In this document: piece after piece, positions 24,954 through 34,016 of the stretch
Numbering within the stretch: position 1 is the first letter of the stretch
Layout of the letters: every line of letters begins with the position of its first letter
Assembly: GCA_047518265.1 (NCBI GenBank)
Contig: JAKZRG010000006.1
Location: forward strand, 177,848-241,847
Reading direction: 5' to 3'
DNA length: 64,000 bases
Origin: Oceanospirillum sp047518265
GTDB lineage: Bacteria; Pseudomonadota; Gammaproteobacteria; Pseudomonadales; Halomonadaceae
Made by a program: the position numbers and the translations under genes
The notes under the pieces: model-generated
What the model saw: only the letters and a program-made list of their open reading frames with translations
Database searches by the model: none
What the model was told of the DNA's origin: nothing

Positions 24954-26353
24954 GCCGGGGCAGCACTAGCGCAGAGAATGGAAATAGCGTGAATAGTGTA
25001 AAGAGTGGGAATAGCGAGCAACACTGGAAGAGCAAGAAAAACAAGGTCAAGTTACCTAATGATGACCGCAGTAATGGCTGGTATGAGGTTTTAAAAGATC
25101 AGGCCCCCTCCAGACCTTTAAAAGGCAGTGTTAAGACCGATTGGCTGGTGATCGGCGGTGGTTTTGTCGGTATGTCCGCCACTCGTCGATTAGCGGAGTT
25201 AAACCCAGATCAAAAAGTGATGCTGGTGGATGCCCAGCGTATAGGCCATGGCACGTCTGGTCGTAACTCGGGGTTTATTATCGATCTGCCTCATAAGGGC
25301 GATCTTGAAGGGCCGGATATTGAACGTAAGCGCAAGTTTATCGGCCTAAATCGTGCAGCTATCGCATATATGGAGCAGCAGGTTAAAGCCCATAATATCG
25401 ATTGTCAGTGGTCTCATGCGGGTAAATTGCAAGGTGCCGTGAGTGAACGGGGCATTAAGTTTCTGGAGCATTTTCAGTACATGCTGCAAGAGCTGGGTGA
25501 ACCCGGTGAGATGCTGGACGGTGCAAGCCTGAAACGCAAAGTGGGTACGGATTATTACCAGCAGGCTTTGTTTACGCCGGGTTGTATTTTGATGCAACCG
25601 GCCGCTCTGATGCGCGGTCTGTTAGATAACCTACCCGAGAATGCCGTCTGTCATGAAGAGACGCCAGTGCTGGGGCTTGAACAACATAACGGTGTTTGGT
25701 CGGTTAAAACGAAAACCGGTGTGATTCAAGCGAAGAAGATTCTTTTAGGCACCAATATCTTCACAGAGCAGTTAGGGTTACTGACCTCTCGTATGTTACC
25801 CATTATGACCTTTGCCAGTATGACACGGCCCCTAACGGATCATGAATTTAAAGCCTTCGGTGGTAGTGATGATTGGGGACTGACCCCAGCGGATTATGCC
25901 GGTACAACTCTGAGATTTACTCAGGATCGTCGCATGATAGTACGCAATCAATATCGCTTTGTGCCGAACTACAGCAGCAGTGAAAAGGAGCGAAAACATA
26001 TTCGTGATCAACATCGACAGGCTTTTTTAGCCCGTTATCCCATGTTGTCGGATGTGCCTTTTGAATATACCTGGGGCGGTGTCTGTACATTATCCAGTAA
26101 CTACACCTCTTTCTTTGGTGAGTTAAAACCGGGGCTGTTTGCTTCTTGTTGTCACAATGGTGTGGGTGCTGCTCGCGGGACTATCTCCGGTAAATTACTG
26201 GCAGAGCTGGCTAGCGGCGGTGATAGCCAGTTACAACGAGATATGCTGGAAGTCTCAGGTATGCCCGCTTGGGTGCCACCACAGCCCTTTTTAGGCATAG
26301 GTGTCCGTGCTCGATTAAAAATGGCCGAATGGGCCAGTCGTAGTGAAGTCTGA
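24950..26353 (+). CDS. FAD-dependent amine oxidoreductase (DAO/PuuB-like)
   Basis: A 467-residue flavoprotein of the DAO family. TDWLVIGGGFVGMSATRRLA near residue 64 binds FAD and GRNSGFIIDLPHKGD follows. The ending HNGVGAARGTISGKLLAELA is typical. Members oxidise secondary amines or amino acids (gamma-glutamylputrescine, sarcosine-like substrates). The first 35 residues are a Ser/Asn/Lys-rich extension absent from the paralogue at 53942. It overlaps the rubredoxin reductase gene by 4 bp (ATGA), so it is translationally coupled. With the Rieske gene it suggests stepwise removal of N-substituents. Confidence 0.87.
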   Translation: MSRGSTSAENGNSVNSVKSGNSEQHWKSKKNKVKLPNDDRSNGWYEVLKDQAPSRPLKGSVKTDWLVIGGGFVGMSATRRLAELNPDQKVMLVDAQRIGHGTSGRNSGFIIDLPHKGDLEGPDIERKRKFIGLNRAAIAYMEQQVKAHNIDCQWSHAGKLQGAVSERGIKFLEHFQYMLQELGEPGEMLDGASLKRKVGTDYYQQALFTPGCILMQPAALMRGLLDNLPENAVCHEETPVLGLEQHNGVWSVKTKTGVIQAKKILLGTNIFTEQLGLLTSRMLPIMTFASMTRPLTDHEFKAFGGSDDWGLTPADYAGTTLRFTQDRRMIVRNQYRFVPNYSSSEKERKHIRDQHRQAFLARYPMLSDVPFEYTWGGVCTLSSNYTSFFGELKPGLFASCCHNGVGAARGTISGKLLAELASGGDSQLQRDMLEVSGMPAWVPPQPFLGIGVRARLKMAEWASRSEV

Positions 26354-26531
26354 GTTTTAAGATCCATGAAGTTATCTTTAATTTTTATCGTATAAATAGG
26401 TTTATTATTTAGATGTTAATTATTTTAATTAATAAACAGTATTAAATACTTTTAAGTTGCCTGCCTTAAAGGAAATAAGAAGTTAGTAGTCAAACAAAAG
26501 TTTCTCATATTCTTATTCAGGAGTGACAGTG

Positions 26532-26566
26532 TATTCGCGGATGCGCCTCTGGCTTATCCACGCTAC
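26532..26566. repeat. REP-like element, fourth copy
   Basis: CGGATGCGCCTCTGGCTTATCC followed by a CGCTAC end resembles the units at 15662-15836. It is nested in a larger inverted pair, GGAGTGAC / GTTACTCC. Confidence 0.5.
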
Positions 26567-26640
26567 GTGTATCGGTTACTCCGCAGAAAGACTTATGTTC
26601 TTGTGTTTACTTTACATTGATTATTTCCTTTTCGCCTTTG

Positions 26641-26692
26641 AGCCCCTAATGGATAGGCGCGTGCATTGTTTCTATTCTTAGGGGCTTTTTTT
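26641..26692 (+). terminator. Terminator 40 bp before the cupin gene
   Basis: AGCCCCTAA pairs with TTAGGGGCT across a 28-nt loop and is followed by seven Ts. It may end the oxidase operon or act as an attenuator for the cupin gene, whose start is only 42 bp further on. The 380-bp gap from 26354 otherwise holds only the REP-like element. Confidence 0.7.
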
Positions 26693-26733
26693 ATTTTTAT
26701 CAGTATTAATTTTAACCATAAGAGAAAGCGACT

Positions 26734-27090
26734 ATGTCTAAAGCTCAAGTTATTCGTCATGGTGATTTAACCTTTACTCATCGCGGTGGGCCTCCGGGTT
26801 ATGCTGAAGTGGCACGAGCCGTTGGAACAGATATCAGCAATAGTATGGCAGCAGGCTTTGCTCGTTTTGATGGTTGCCAGATTAGTTGGACACTGCTCTA
26901 TGATGAAGTGGCTGTGGTGCTAGAAGGTGTCTTTCGGGTACGTACACCGGATGGTGTGCTTGAAGGTGAAAAAGGCGATGTACTTTGGTTACCGGAAGGC
27001 ACAGAGCTGCAATACGAGGGTGAAGAAGCCATGATCTTTTATGCAGTACAACCCGGTAACTGGAAAGAGATTCATGGAATAACGTCTTAA
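26734..27090 (+). CDS. Cupin-domain protein, EutQ-like
   Basis: A 118-residue single-cupin protein. The second half forms the beta barrel (YDEVAVVLEGVFRVRTPDGV, then EGEKGDVLWLPEGTELQY), like the C-terminal part of EutQ ethanolamine-utilisation proteins. The first cupin motif has Asp/Glu where many have His, so metal binding is uncertain. A GAGAAAG site precedes the ATG. It may have a helper role in amine catabolism with the preceding operon; the function is not established. Confidence 0.82.
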   Translation: MSKAQVIRHGDLTFTHRGGPPGYAEVARAVGTDISNSMAAGFARFDGCQISWTLLYDEVAVVLEGVFRVRTPDGVLEGEKGDVLWLPEGTELQYEGEEAMIFYAVQPGNWKEIHGITS

Positions 27091-27310
27091 TTTATATTGA
27101 TGTAATTAAACTGTTAATTTTTGTTACTGTTACTTCAACTATTATCCGGTAATGAACCCTATTGGATAAAAAAGTTGTCTATAGGTCGTACACAGGCAAG
27201 TCCCAAGAAAGAAATTCCATATATTAACGTTCTACTATTAATACCCCTAATAACAATAAGGCTGGTAATACCCAGCCCTCCCTAAGTGTTCTTCCGTGAG
27301 GAGAGGCATG

Positions 27311-28903
27311 ATGCACAATAATGTCCCACAAGAAATAAAAGTAAAAACGGATCAATGTGTTATATCCACGACGGATAAAAAGGGCAATATTCAACACGTA
27401 AATGACTACTTTGTTGAATTGTCTGGATACTCTAGGGAAGCGCTTTTAGGAGCACCACACAATATCATTCGCCATCAGGATATGCCCAAAGCCGCTTTTA
27501 ATAGCTTATGGGGCACCATATCTAAGGGTAAAACCTGGATGGGAATTGTTAAAAACAGAACCGTTAGCGGCGATTATTACTGGGTGGATGCCTATGTAAT
27601 GCCCATCTATGAAAATGGCGAGATAGTGGGTTATCAATCCGTCCGCCACACCCCGGAAGAAGAGCATATTCAAAGAGCGGATAACCTGTATCGTGAGATT
27701 ATGGAAGGCACGGCTTTTAAGTTTAATACCTTGATTAAAAGCCGTACGCTGATCACTGTTTTACAAGGTTTACTCTGTGTCCTGCCTGTACTCTTGCTGC
27801 TCTGTCAGCTGATGGGTTTACCCCTGTTTATGAGTGGTGTTTTGGCTTTAGGAGTTCTCCCGGCGATCGCTGTCGCGGGCTATTGGCAATCCACACAATA
27901 CCGACGCTTAGCTAAAAAGAGTCGAGAGATTTTCTCTGATCCTTTGGCGCAAAAAGTTTATAGCCAACATGCGGATGAAGTGGGTGAAGTCGATCTGGCC
28001 CTGCACTTTATGCAGCGTTCCATGAAAACTATTTTGAATCGCTTGGAAAATGCCTCAACCATGATGTACTCCCATCTAAAAGAGGCATCGGATCAGGTAG
28101 GACAGGTCAGTTCTGAAGCAAACTCCCAGCTGATAGAATTAGAGCATGCGGCGAATGCCATGGAGCAGATCTCGACAGGAATCCACAATGTGGCAAAAAG
28201 CTGTGAAACCGCAGCAACCGTATCGCAGAAAACCGATGATACCTGTTTGGAAGGCATGTCTCTGATCCACAAAAGTGACCGGCTTATCGGCGTACTATCC
28301 GACAATATGCGTCTTTCTGCTGGGCAACTAAAAGAGCTGCAAAGCAAGAGTGACAATATTGATCAGGTGCTGCAAGTCATTAACGATATTGCGGACCAAA
28401 CCAATCTATTAGCACTTAATGCCGCTATTGAAGCTGCCAGAGCCGGTGAAGCGGGACGAGGTTTTGCCGTCGTCGCCGATGAAGTACGTACCCTGGCTTA
28501 TAACTCGCAACAATCTACTGCAGATATTCATTCTATTTTATCCGAATTCAGACGCCAGACTCATGAAGTGGTGTCGATTATGGATCAATGTGAAGAACAA
28601 GCCGCCAGTACCGCTAAAGGTACGGTTCAGGCCGAAAGTGTTTTCTCTCGCTTGCAAACTGTGATTGAGCAGCTTGGTGAAATGAATACTCATATTGCCA
28701 CCGCTACGGAACAGCAATCGGTCTCTTCTCTGAATATGAAAGAGCGGATCTCCCAGATCTATCGTTCATCACAACAGGTTTCCGTTGCGGCCCAAGAAGC
28801 CAATCAGGTGAGCGACAAAATACTGCAGGAAGCTAAGGCCCTATCCAATCTTATTCAGCAGTTTGGTTTGAATAATCGTGGATCAAAGAACAAGTCGGCG
28901 TAG
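27311..28903 (+). CDS. Chemoreceptor with N-terminal PAS domain (Aer-like)
   Basis: A methyl-accepting protein of about 530 residues. Residues about 15-115 are a PAS domain (FVELSGYSREALLGAPHNII, then WMGIVKNRTVSGDYYWVDAY), as in the redox/energy sensor Aer. A membrane region (about 153-197) follows, then the signalling coiled coil with INDIADQTNLLALNAAIEAA. The frame opens at a GTG (27296), but a GAGGAGAGG site lies just before two ATGs at 27308 and 27311; 27311 gives the better spacing. It probably responds to respiration or internal redox rather than an outside ligand. Confidence 0.88.
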   Translation: MHNNVPQEIKVKTDQCVISTTDKKGNIQHVNDYFVELSGYSREALLGAPHNIIRHQDMPKAAFNSLWGTISKGKTWMGIVKNRTVSGDYYWVDAYVMPIYENGEIVGYQSVRHTPEEEHIQRADNLYREIMEGTAFKFNTLIKSRTLITVLQGLLCVLPVLLLLCQLMGLPLFMSGVLALGVLPAIAVAGYWQSTQYRRLAKKSREIFSDPLAQKVYSQHADEVGEVDLALHFMQRSMKTILNRLENASTMMYSHLKEASDQVGQVSSEANSQLIELEHAANAMEQISTGIHNVAKSCETAATVSQKTDDTCLEGMSLIHKSDRLIGVLSDNMRLSAGQLKELQSKSDNIDQVLQVINDIADQTNLLALNAAIEAARAGEAGRGFAVVADEVRTLAYNSQQSTADIHSILSEFRRQTHEVVSIMDQCEEQAASTAKGTVQAESVFSRLQTVIEQLGEMNTHIATATEQQSVSSLNMKERISQIYRSSQQVSVAAQEANQVSDKILQEAKALSNLIQQFGLNNRGSKNKSA

Positions 28904-29005
28904 TAAGTCGGCTTATTCAGCCAGAAGGCTTTATCAACAGCCCCCTATTTCTCTGAATGAACCCATAAAAAGTGTCAGTGCCTTTTTATGTTTTTTAGGT
29001 GCCCT

Positions 29006-31099
29006 ATGAAAATTAAAAATAGAATTGCTGCGGCCACAGGTGCTTGCCTAGTCGTCTCTGCTGTTATCTTGCTAATCGCCGTGGCTTGGAATTACCGATC
29101 CGTAGAAGCTAAAACGGTGGCGATTGTTAATCAGGAGCTTGGAGATAAAGCTAAGGTTTATCTTGCGGCTTTGGCAGAAGCGGAAGCCAATAAAACAGCC
29201 TTGGAACTGAACCGGGCCTTATATGTAGCAAAAGGCATATCGGATACCACGGATAGCATCATTACTCAGCAGGGTGAAAATACCTCTCGTGATATGTTTT
29301 ATGAATATCTGAAGCGAGTCATGGAGCTGAATCGCAATATCACAGGTGCCACCATGGCCTGGTTAAAAAATGCCGTGGATGGTAGGGACGCAGACTCTCT
29401 AGGGCAGATTCATGCTCACACCAATGGTCAGTTTGCGGCTTATTGGTTTCGTACCGGTGATGGTAGTTTAGGCTATCGTCCCGCTAACTTAAAAGCCGTG
29501 GAAGATGCCCTGGCAAAACAGGATAACTCCGCTACCTGGTATACCTGTCCGGTGGATACTAAGAAAACCTGCATGATGGAACCCTACTCTTGGCAGGCCG
29601 GTGGCCGTACCATTGTAGGCACCTCCATTATGTTGCCGATCCTGATCAATAATCAGGTGAAGGGTATTACCGGTGTGGATATCGAACTGAGCTTTTTAAC
29701 GGAACTGGTTAAAAAGGTAGATCAGAGCCTGTACAACGGCAAAGGTCAGGTACTGCTGGTCAGCCATAGTGGTTTGGTGGCAGCGGATTCCGATGATCTA
29801 CAGGATCTGGGCAAGATGTATCAGGGTGAGCAAAAGGCAACGATTCTGGAACGTATCAAGGTAGGTAATAGCGGTGTCTTGCAGATGGGTGGACGTTTTT
29901 GGGCCATTCAGCCCGTGCGCTTAAAAGGCGTCGATACGCCTTGGGCTGTTGTGATCAGTATTGAAGAGTCCACCGTATTAGCCGGTGTAATCCAAGCTCA
30001 ACAGTCTATGGAAGAGCAGTTTAACAGCAGTATTGTTACCTCAACCCTGATCGGCTTAAGCGTGGCAGGTTTGGGCATTATCTTATTAACCTTTATTGCT
30101 CATGGTATCGCGGCACCGATTCGCAGAACCTCTAATATGATCAATCAACTGGCGTCAAAAGACGGTGACTTAACCCAGCGTCTGCAATTGAATAGACCGG
30201 ATGAAGTGGGAGATTTGGCCCGTGGTATCGATACCTTTATCGCCAAGACCCACAATATTGTCAAAGACATCGCGGTTGAGATGAGCAGTGTTGAAGACTC
30301 TGCCAGCCGGGTCAGTCAGGTATCGGATAATAGCTCTAAGAGTATTAAAACCCAGAGAAACGAAGTGGATCTAGTGGTAGCCGCGATTAACCAGATGGCA
30401 TCCTCTGCCGGTGAAGTGGCTAAAATAGCAACCACAACAGCCAATGCCTCCAGCGAAGCCAGAGCCTCTGTGGATAGCAGTGCGTTAAATGTAAATAAGA
30501 GTGCAAAGTCTATCCGCTTACTGTCGGAACAGATCAGCACCACCTCCAGCGTGATGGATCAACTGGCGCAGGATAGCCAGAATATCAGCAAGATTGTGGA
30601 ATCCATTCAAGGCATCTCTGAACAAACCAATCTATTAGCGCTAAATGCTGCTATTGAAGCGGCCAGAGCAGGAGAGTCGGGCCGAGGCTTTGCTGTGGTA
30701 GCCGATGAAGTACGTAATCTAGCGTCTTTAACCCAACAATCCACAGAAGAGATCCAAGGCTTAATCCATCAACTGCAATCCCGCAGTGAAACCGCAGTGG
30801 ATGCCATGAAGCAAGGTAATAGCCAATCCAGTGAATGCTTAGAGCTAGCCGATGAAGCCTCAAAACATCTGGAGCAAGTGGTTACCGCCATTGCAGAGAT
30901 TGATAACAGTACCAATCAGATGGCCTGTATTGTTGAAGAACAGAAAACCGTAACGGAAGACCTAACCCGAAATATCAGCAATATCAGTGATGAAACCAAT
31001 CAGGTTGCCAATGGTACAACAGAGGTAAATCGAGAAAGTCAGGCGTTATTGGATCTGGTGAAAAAGCTAGAGGGACAGTTGGGGCGTTTTCGATACTAA
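29006..31099 (+). CDS. Chemoreceptor with periplasmic dCache domain
   Basis: A methyl-accepting protein of about 697 residues. TM1 at about 7-28, a periplasmic region of about 320 residues with a dCache pattern (Trp/Tyr-rich AAYWFRTGDG and TWYTCPVD, then IVGTSIMLPILI and GITGVDIELSFLTELV), TM2 near 345-368, HAMP, and the signalling domain with IQGISEQTNLLALNAAIEAA. The periplasmic CPVDTKKTC may form a disulfide. I chose the ATG at 29006 (MKIKNRIAAATG, AGGTG upstream). dCache receptors bind amino acids, amines and quaternary ammonium compounds; given the neighbours, a betaine ligand is plausible. Confidence 0.9.
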   Translation: MKIKNRIAAATGACLVVSAVILLIAVAWNYRSVEAKTVAIVNQELGDKAKVYLAALAEAEANKTALELNRALYVAKGISDTTDSIITQQGENTSRDMFYEYLKRVMELNRNITGATMAWLKNAVDGRDADSLGQIHAHTNGQFAAYWFRTGDGSLGYRPANLKAVEDALAKQDNSATWYTCPVDTKKTCMMEPYSWQAGGRTIVGTSIMLPILINNQVKGITGVDIELSFLTELVKKVDQSLYNGKGQVLLVSHSGLVAADSDDLQDLGKMYQGEQKATILERIKVGNSGVLQMGGRFWAIQPVRLKGVDTPWAVVISIEESTVLAGVIQAQQSMEEQFNSSIVTSTLIGLSVAGLGIILLTFIAHGIAAPIRRTSNMINQLASKDGDLTQRLQLNRPDEVGDLARGIDTFIAKTHNIVKDIAVEMSSVEDSASRVSQVSDNSSKSIKTQRNEVDLVVAAINQMASSAGEVAKIATTTANASSEARASVDSSALNVNKSAKSIRLLSEQISTTSSVMDQLAQDSQNISKIVESIQGISEQTNLLALNAAIEAARAGESGRGFAVVADEVRNLASLTQQSTEEIQGLIHQLQSRSETAVDAMKQGNSQSSECLELADEASKHLEQVVTAIAEIDNSTNQMACIVEEQKTVTEDLTRNISNISDETNQVANGTTEVNRESQALLDLVKKLEGQLGRFRY

Positions 31100-31124
31100 T
31101 CTCTGTATAGAGATTACTTCGTTT

Positions 31125-31166
31125 AAGCAGCCTTTGAATTAAAGGATCGGTTCAGGGCTGCTTTAT
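31125..31166 (+). terminator. Intrinsic terminator
   Basis: AAGCAGCC pairs with GGCTGCTT and runs into TTATT. It follows the dCache chemoreceptor gene. Confidence 0.6.
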
Positions 31167-31266
31167 TGAAAGGTGTATTTTAAACTTAAATCTAGTGAAT
31201 GTTAATGATTGCAGGCACCAGCAAACAGTGAGAAAGTGAGCAAAATATCAGATATGAAATAATCCG

Positions 31267-32214
31267 ATGACACAGAAAATAGCCTCTAAACTCCCTCCAT
31301 TGAATGCACTACGAACGTTCGAGGTTGCGGCTCGATATGCCAGTTTTAAGGATGCTGCCGATGAGCTTTGTGTAACTCAGGCTGCCGTAAGTCGACAAAT
31401 TCGTTATCTGGAAGAATGGTTAGGCTCAGAGCTTTTTATTCGAGGCCACCGCAGAGTCGATTTAACGCCGACAGGGCATCGGTTATACCAAAGTGTTCAT
31501 AGTAGTTTTACCAATATTTCAGAGACGGTTAGAGAGATCAGTTTAGGAACTACTGCAAAATCAATAAATTTATATGTTACCAGCTCCTTTGCCCGTTTAT
31601 GGCTAATCCCTCGACTTAATATCCTTCGTAAACAATACCCTGAGTTACACCTGAATATTATCAGTGTGGAAGAAAACCCCTCCATGATTGATCAGTTTGA
31701 TGTGGGGATTACCTTAGGTCTGGAAGATGATCCGGGGTATCAGTCAGATTATCTATTTTCAGAAGAAATCTTCCCTGTATGCACTCCCTGTTTTTACCAG
31801 AAAAATCCTGATGCTATGACGCTACTGGGATTATTACAATTGCCTCTTTTAGACCTTGATGCCCAATTCTGGAAAGCGCGTTGGTGGTCTCCTATTGATT
31901 GGCATTTTTGGTTGCGCCAATATCAGGATGAGACGTTACAGTTTCAGCCTGAAATGACATTTAGCCACTATTCCTTGCTTTTGGATGCTGTCTTGCAGGA
32001 TGTGGGAGTCGGGTTAGCTTGGCATCATCTTGTACAGGATATGCTGGCAGATGGGCGTTTGATCCGTCCGGTTTCTGAAACCTACGTAGCATCATCCCGT
32101 AAACACTATTTTGTTTGCCGGAATGATTTGGCTGACTCACCAGAGGTTCTCTTTTTACGCAGTTGGTTATTAGAGCAAACGACTGATTTACGGGATACCA
32201 GTGAAGGAAGGTAA
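31267..32214 (+). CDS. LysR-family regulator, GcvA-like
   Basis: A 315-residue regulator with the opening KLPPLNALRTFEVAARYASF, an HTH at about 25-44 (KDAADELCVTQAAVSRQIRY) and a substrate-binding domain starting SINLYVTSSFARLWLIPRLN. It converges with the end of the minus-strand SDR-to-proV gene train, making it a candidate regulator of that train. No strong ribosome site is seen before the ATG. Confidence 0.87.
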   Translation: MTQKIASKLPPLNALRTFEVAARYASFKDAADELCVTQAAVSRQIRYLEEWLGSELFIRGHRRVDLTPTGHRLYQSVHSSFTNISETVREISLGTTAKSINLYVTSSFARLWLIPRLNILRKQYPELHLNIISVEENPSMIDQFDVGITLGLEDDPGYQSDYLFSEEIFPVCTPCFYQKNPDAMTLLGLLQLPLLDLDAQFWKARWWSPIDWHFWLRQYQDETLQFQPEMTFSHYSLLLDAVLQDVGVGLAWHHLVQDMLADGRLIRPVSETYVASSRKHYFVCRNDLADSPEVLFLRSWLLEQTTDLRDTSEGR

Positions 32215-32251
32215 CTCTCTTTCTTTACCTTTACTTTTTCCTCTGGAATGG

Positions 32252-32275
32252 AAGAGCAGGATAAATCCTGCTCTT
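32252..32275. terminator. Hairpin between convergent genes
   Basis: A perfect 11-bp inverted repeat (AAGAGCAGGAT and complement, 2-nt loop) lies between the LysR gene and the end of the SDR gene. There is no clear T run on either strand, but the position suits a two-way transcription barrier. Confidence 0.5.
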
Positions 32276-32292
32276 AAAAGTAATGGCAGCGT

Positions 32293-33048
32293 TTAAAAGG
32301 GTAAGGGTAGTTTTGCCGTTCTACCGCCATCGACAACAAAAATCTGGCCTGTGATAAAGCTGGACTCATCTGAAGCTAAAAAAGTGACCATAGAGCCTAT
32401 GTCTTCGGGTTCACCTGTGCGCCCTATAGGATGCATTGCGTATAAATCCTGCTGAGCCTGCTGCGGATTGTCCTGAGCATTAATGTAATCATTACTCAAA
32501 TCAGAGTTGATCCAACCTGGAGCAATAGCATTACAACGAATGCTATCTTTACCAAGATCAACGGCTAATGCACGAGTAAAACCATGTACACCGGCTTTTG
32601 AACCGCAATATGCCGCATGATATGGGTTCGCGCCGATACCCTCAATCGAACCTATATTGATAATGCTGCCGCCTTGGTTTGCTCGCATTTGATTGAGTAA
32701 TGCTTTGGCAAGAAAAACCGGAGCACGCATATTAACAATCATCATACGATCCCAGTCTTCTTCTTGCATATCCTCAATATGTTGCTCAAACATAAAGCCT
32801 GCGTTATTGACCAGAATATCACAGCCCCCTAGTGCAGCAGCAGCTTCTGCAATCTGATAAGGCGCTGAATGCTCTGTCAGATCGGCCCGGATATAAGATA
32901 CTCGTTCATCGCTGTGTAAATTATTATCGAGAGGTTGACGCTGGGCGATCAATACCCGTGCTCCGGCAGCCAATAGTTTAGTGGTAATACCTTGTCCTAT
33001 ACCTCGCCCACCACCCGTTACGATTGCCAGTTTATTATTTAGATTCAT
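32293..33048 (-). CDS. Short-chain dehydrogenase/reductase
   Basis: A 251-residue classical SDR. TGGGRGIGQG binds NAD(P), NNAG is at about 85-88, and the catalytic residues are in NIGSIEG and YHAAYCGSKAG. The end (GQIFVVDGGRTAKL) is normal. It is the last gene of the minus-strand train that begins with proV and lies 11 bp after another SDR gene. It probably oxidises a hydroxyl on the osmolyte-derived carbon skeleton; the substrate is unknown. Confidence 0.88.
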   Translation of the reverse strand: MNLNNKLAIVTGGGRGIGQGITTKLLAAGARVLIAQRQPLDNNLHSDERVSYIRADLTEHSAPYQIAEAAAALGGCDILVNNAGFMFEQHIEDMQEEDWDRMMIVNMRAPVFLAKALLNQMRANQGGSIINIGSIEGIGANPYHAAYCGSKAGVHGFTRALAVDLGKDSIRCNAIAPGWINSDLSNDYINAQDNPQQAQQDLYAMHPIGRTGEPEDIGSMVTFLASDESSFITGQIFVVDGGRTAKLPLPF

Positions 33049-33059
33049 GAGTATCGTCC

Positions 33060-33827
33060 TTAGCCTGAAACAGGCTTGGCGCCTGTTACTTCAATAGTTT
33101 CTCCTGCGATATAACGGGCTTGGTCAGATGCTAAAAAAGCAATGACATCGGCAATATCTTCAGGTTCAGCAATACGGCCCAAAGGAACCGTTTTGTTTAG
33201 TGCTGCAACGGCTTCATTAGGATCTAAGCCTCGGCGCTCAAATCCTGTGCGTATCATGGGTGTATTAATCTCGTGAGGACAAACAGCATTCACTCGAATT
33301 TGATAGGGCGCGCAATCACGTCCTAAATTCTTGGTGAGTGCTGCAACAGCACCTTTGCTGGTGCAATAAGCCACATGTGCAGGGCCGGGATGAGTCCCCC
33401 AAACCGATGATGTATTGACGATGGCCCCGCCACCAGACTGCTTCATATGAGGAATTGCGGCGCGACAAAGAAAAAATACTGCATTCAGGTTGACATCCAT
33501 TGCGGTAAACCACATTTCATCGCTGGTTTCTTCAATCGTGCCACGGGGAATAATGCCTGCATTATTCAATAAAATATCCACTGTCCCAAAAGACGTTACT
33601 GTTTGTTCAATGACTTGCTCACAGTAGTCTTTTTCGCGCAGGTTACCCGCCAGATATGTGACTTGGGCGCCTAATTTTTCTGCCGCTCGTGCCGTAGATT
33701 GCAACCCATCTTCATTCATATCTGCCAACATTAACCTGGCACCTTCGGTGGCAAACAGTGTGACTAATGTTTGTCCAACCCCGCCGGCTGCTCCCGTAAT
33801 CACCACTACTTTATTTTTGAATCGCAT
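33060..33827 (-). CDS. Short-chain dehydrogenase/reductase
   Basis: A classical SDR of about 255 residues: TGAAGGVGQT, NNAG, and catalytic NTSSVWGT with AYCTSKGA. The frame is open to 33875, but the ATG at 33827 has GAGGTG 8 nt upstream and begins MRFKNKVVVITG, as the family does. Together with the following SDR it could carry out consecutive oxidations, or the two may form a pair with opposite stereochemistry. A hairpin at 33945-33970 lies between it and the enolase-superfamily gene. Confidence 0.88.
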   Translation of the reverse strand: MRFKNKVVVITGAAGGVGQTLVTLFATEGARLMLADMNEDGLQSTARAAEKLGAQVTYLAGNLREKDYCEQVIEQTVTSFGTVDILLNNAGIIPRGTIEETSDEMWFTAMDVNLNAVFFLCRAAIPHMKQSGGGAIVNTSSVWGTHPGPAHVAYCTSKGAVAALTKNLGRDCAPYQIRVNAVCPHEINTPMIRTGFERRGLDPNEAVAALNKTVPLGRIAEPEDIADVIAFLASDQARYIAGETIEVTGAKPVSG

Positions 33828-33944
33828 TGAATGAACACCTCTTTTTTGTTGTTTTAAACAATCTGTTTGAGGCAATTTTGTGTGAGATGAGTTGAGGTGA
33901 CAAACGACTATTTTGTTGCTTTCACTTAACTCTATGTAATGTGA

Positions 33945-33970
33945 ACAGGAGGAAGAGATCTCCCTCCTGT
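33945..33970 (-). other. Hairpin within the minus-strand gene train
   Basis: ACAGGAGG pairs with CCTCCTGT. It lies between the enolase-superfamily gene and the SDR gene and may tune expression of the last two genes. It has no T run. Confidence 0.4.
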
Positions 33971-34016
33971 AATGTTATTTTTCTATAGAGAATTCCGTTT
34001 TAAACTCTATTCTGAA

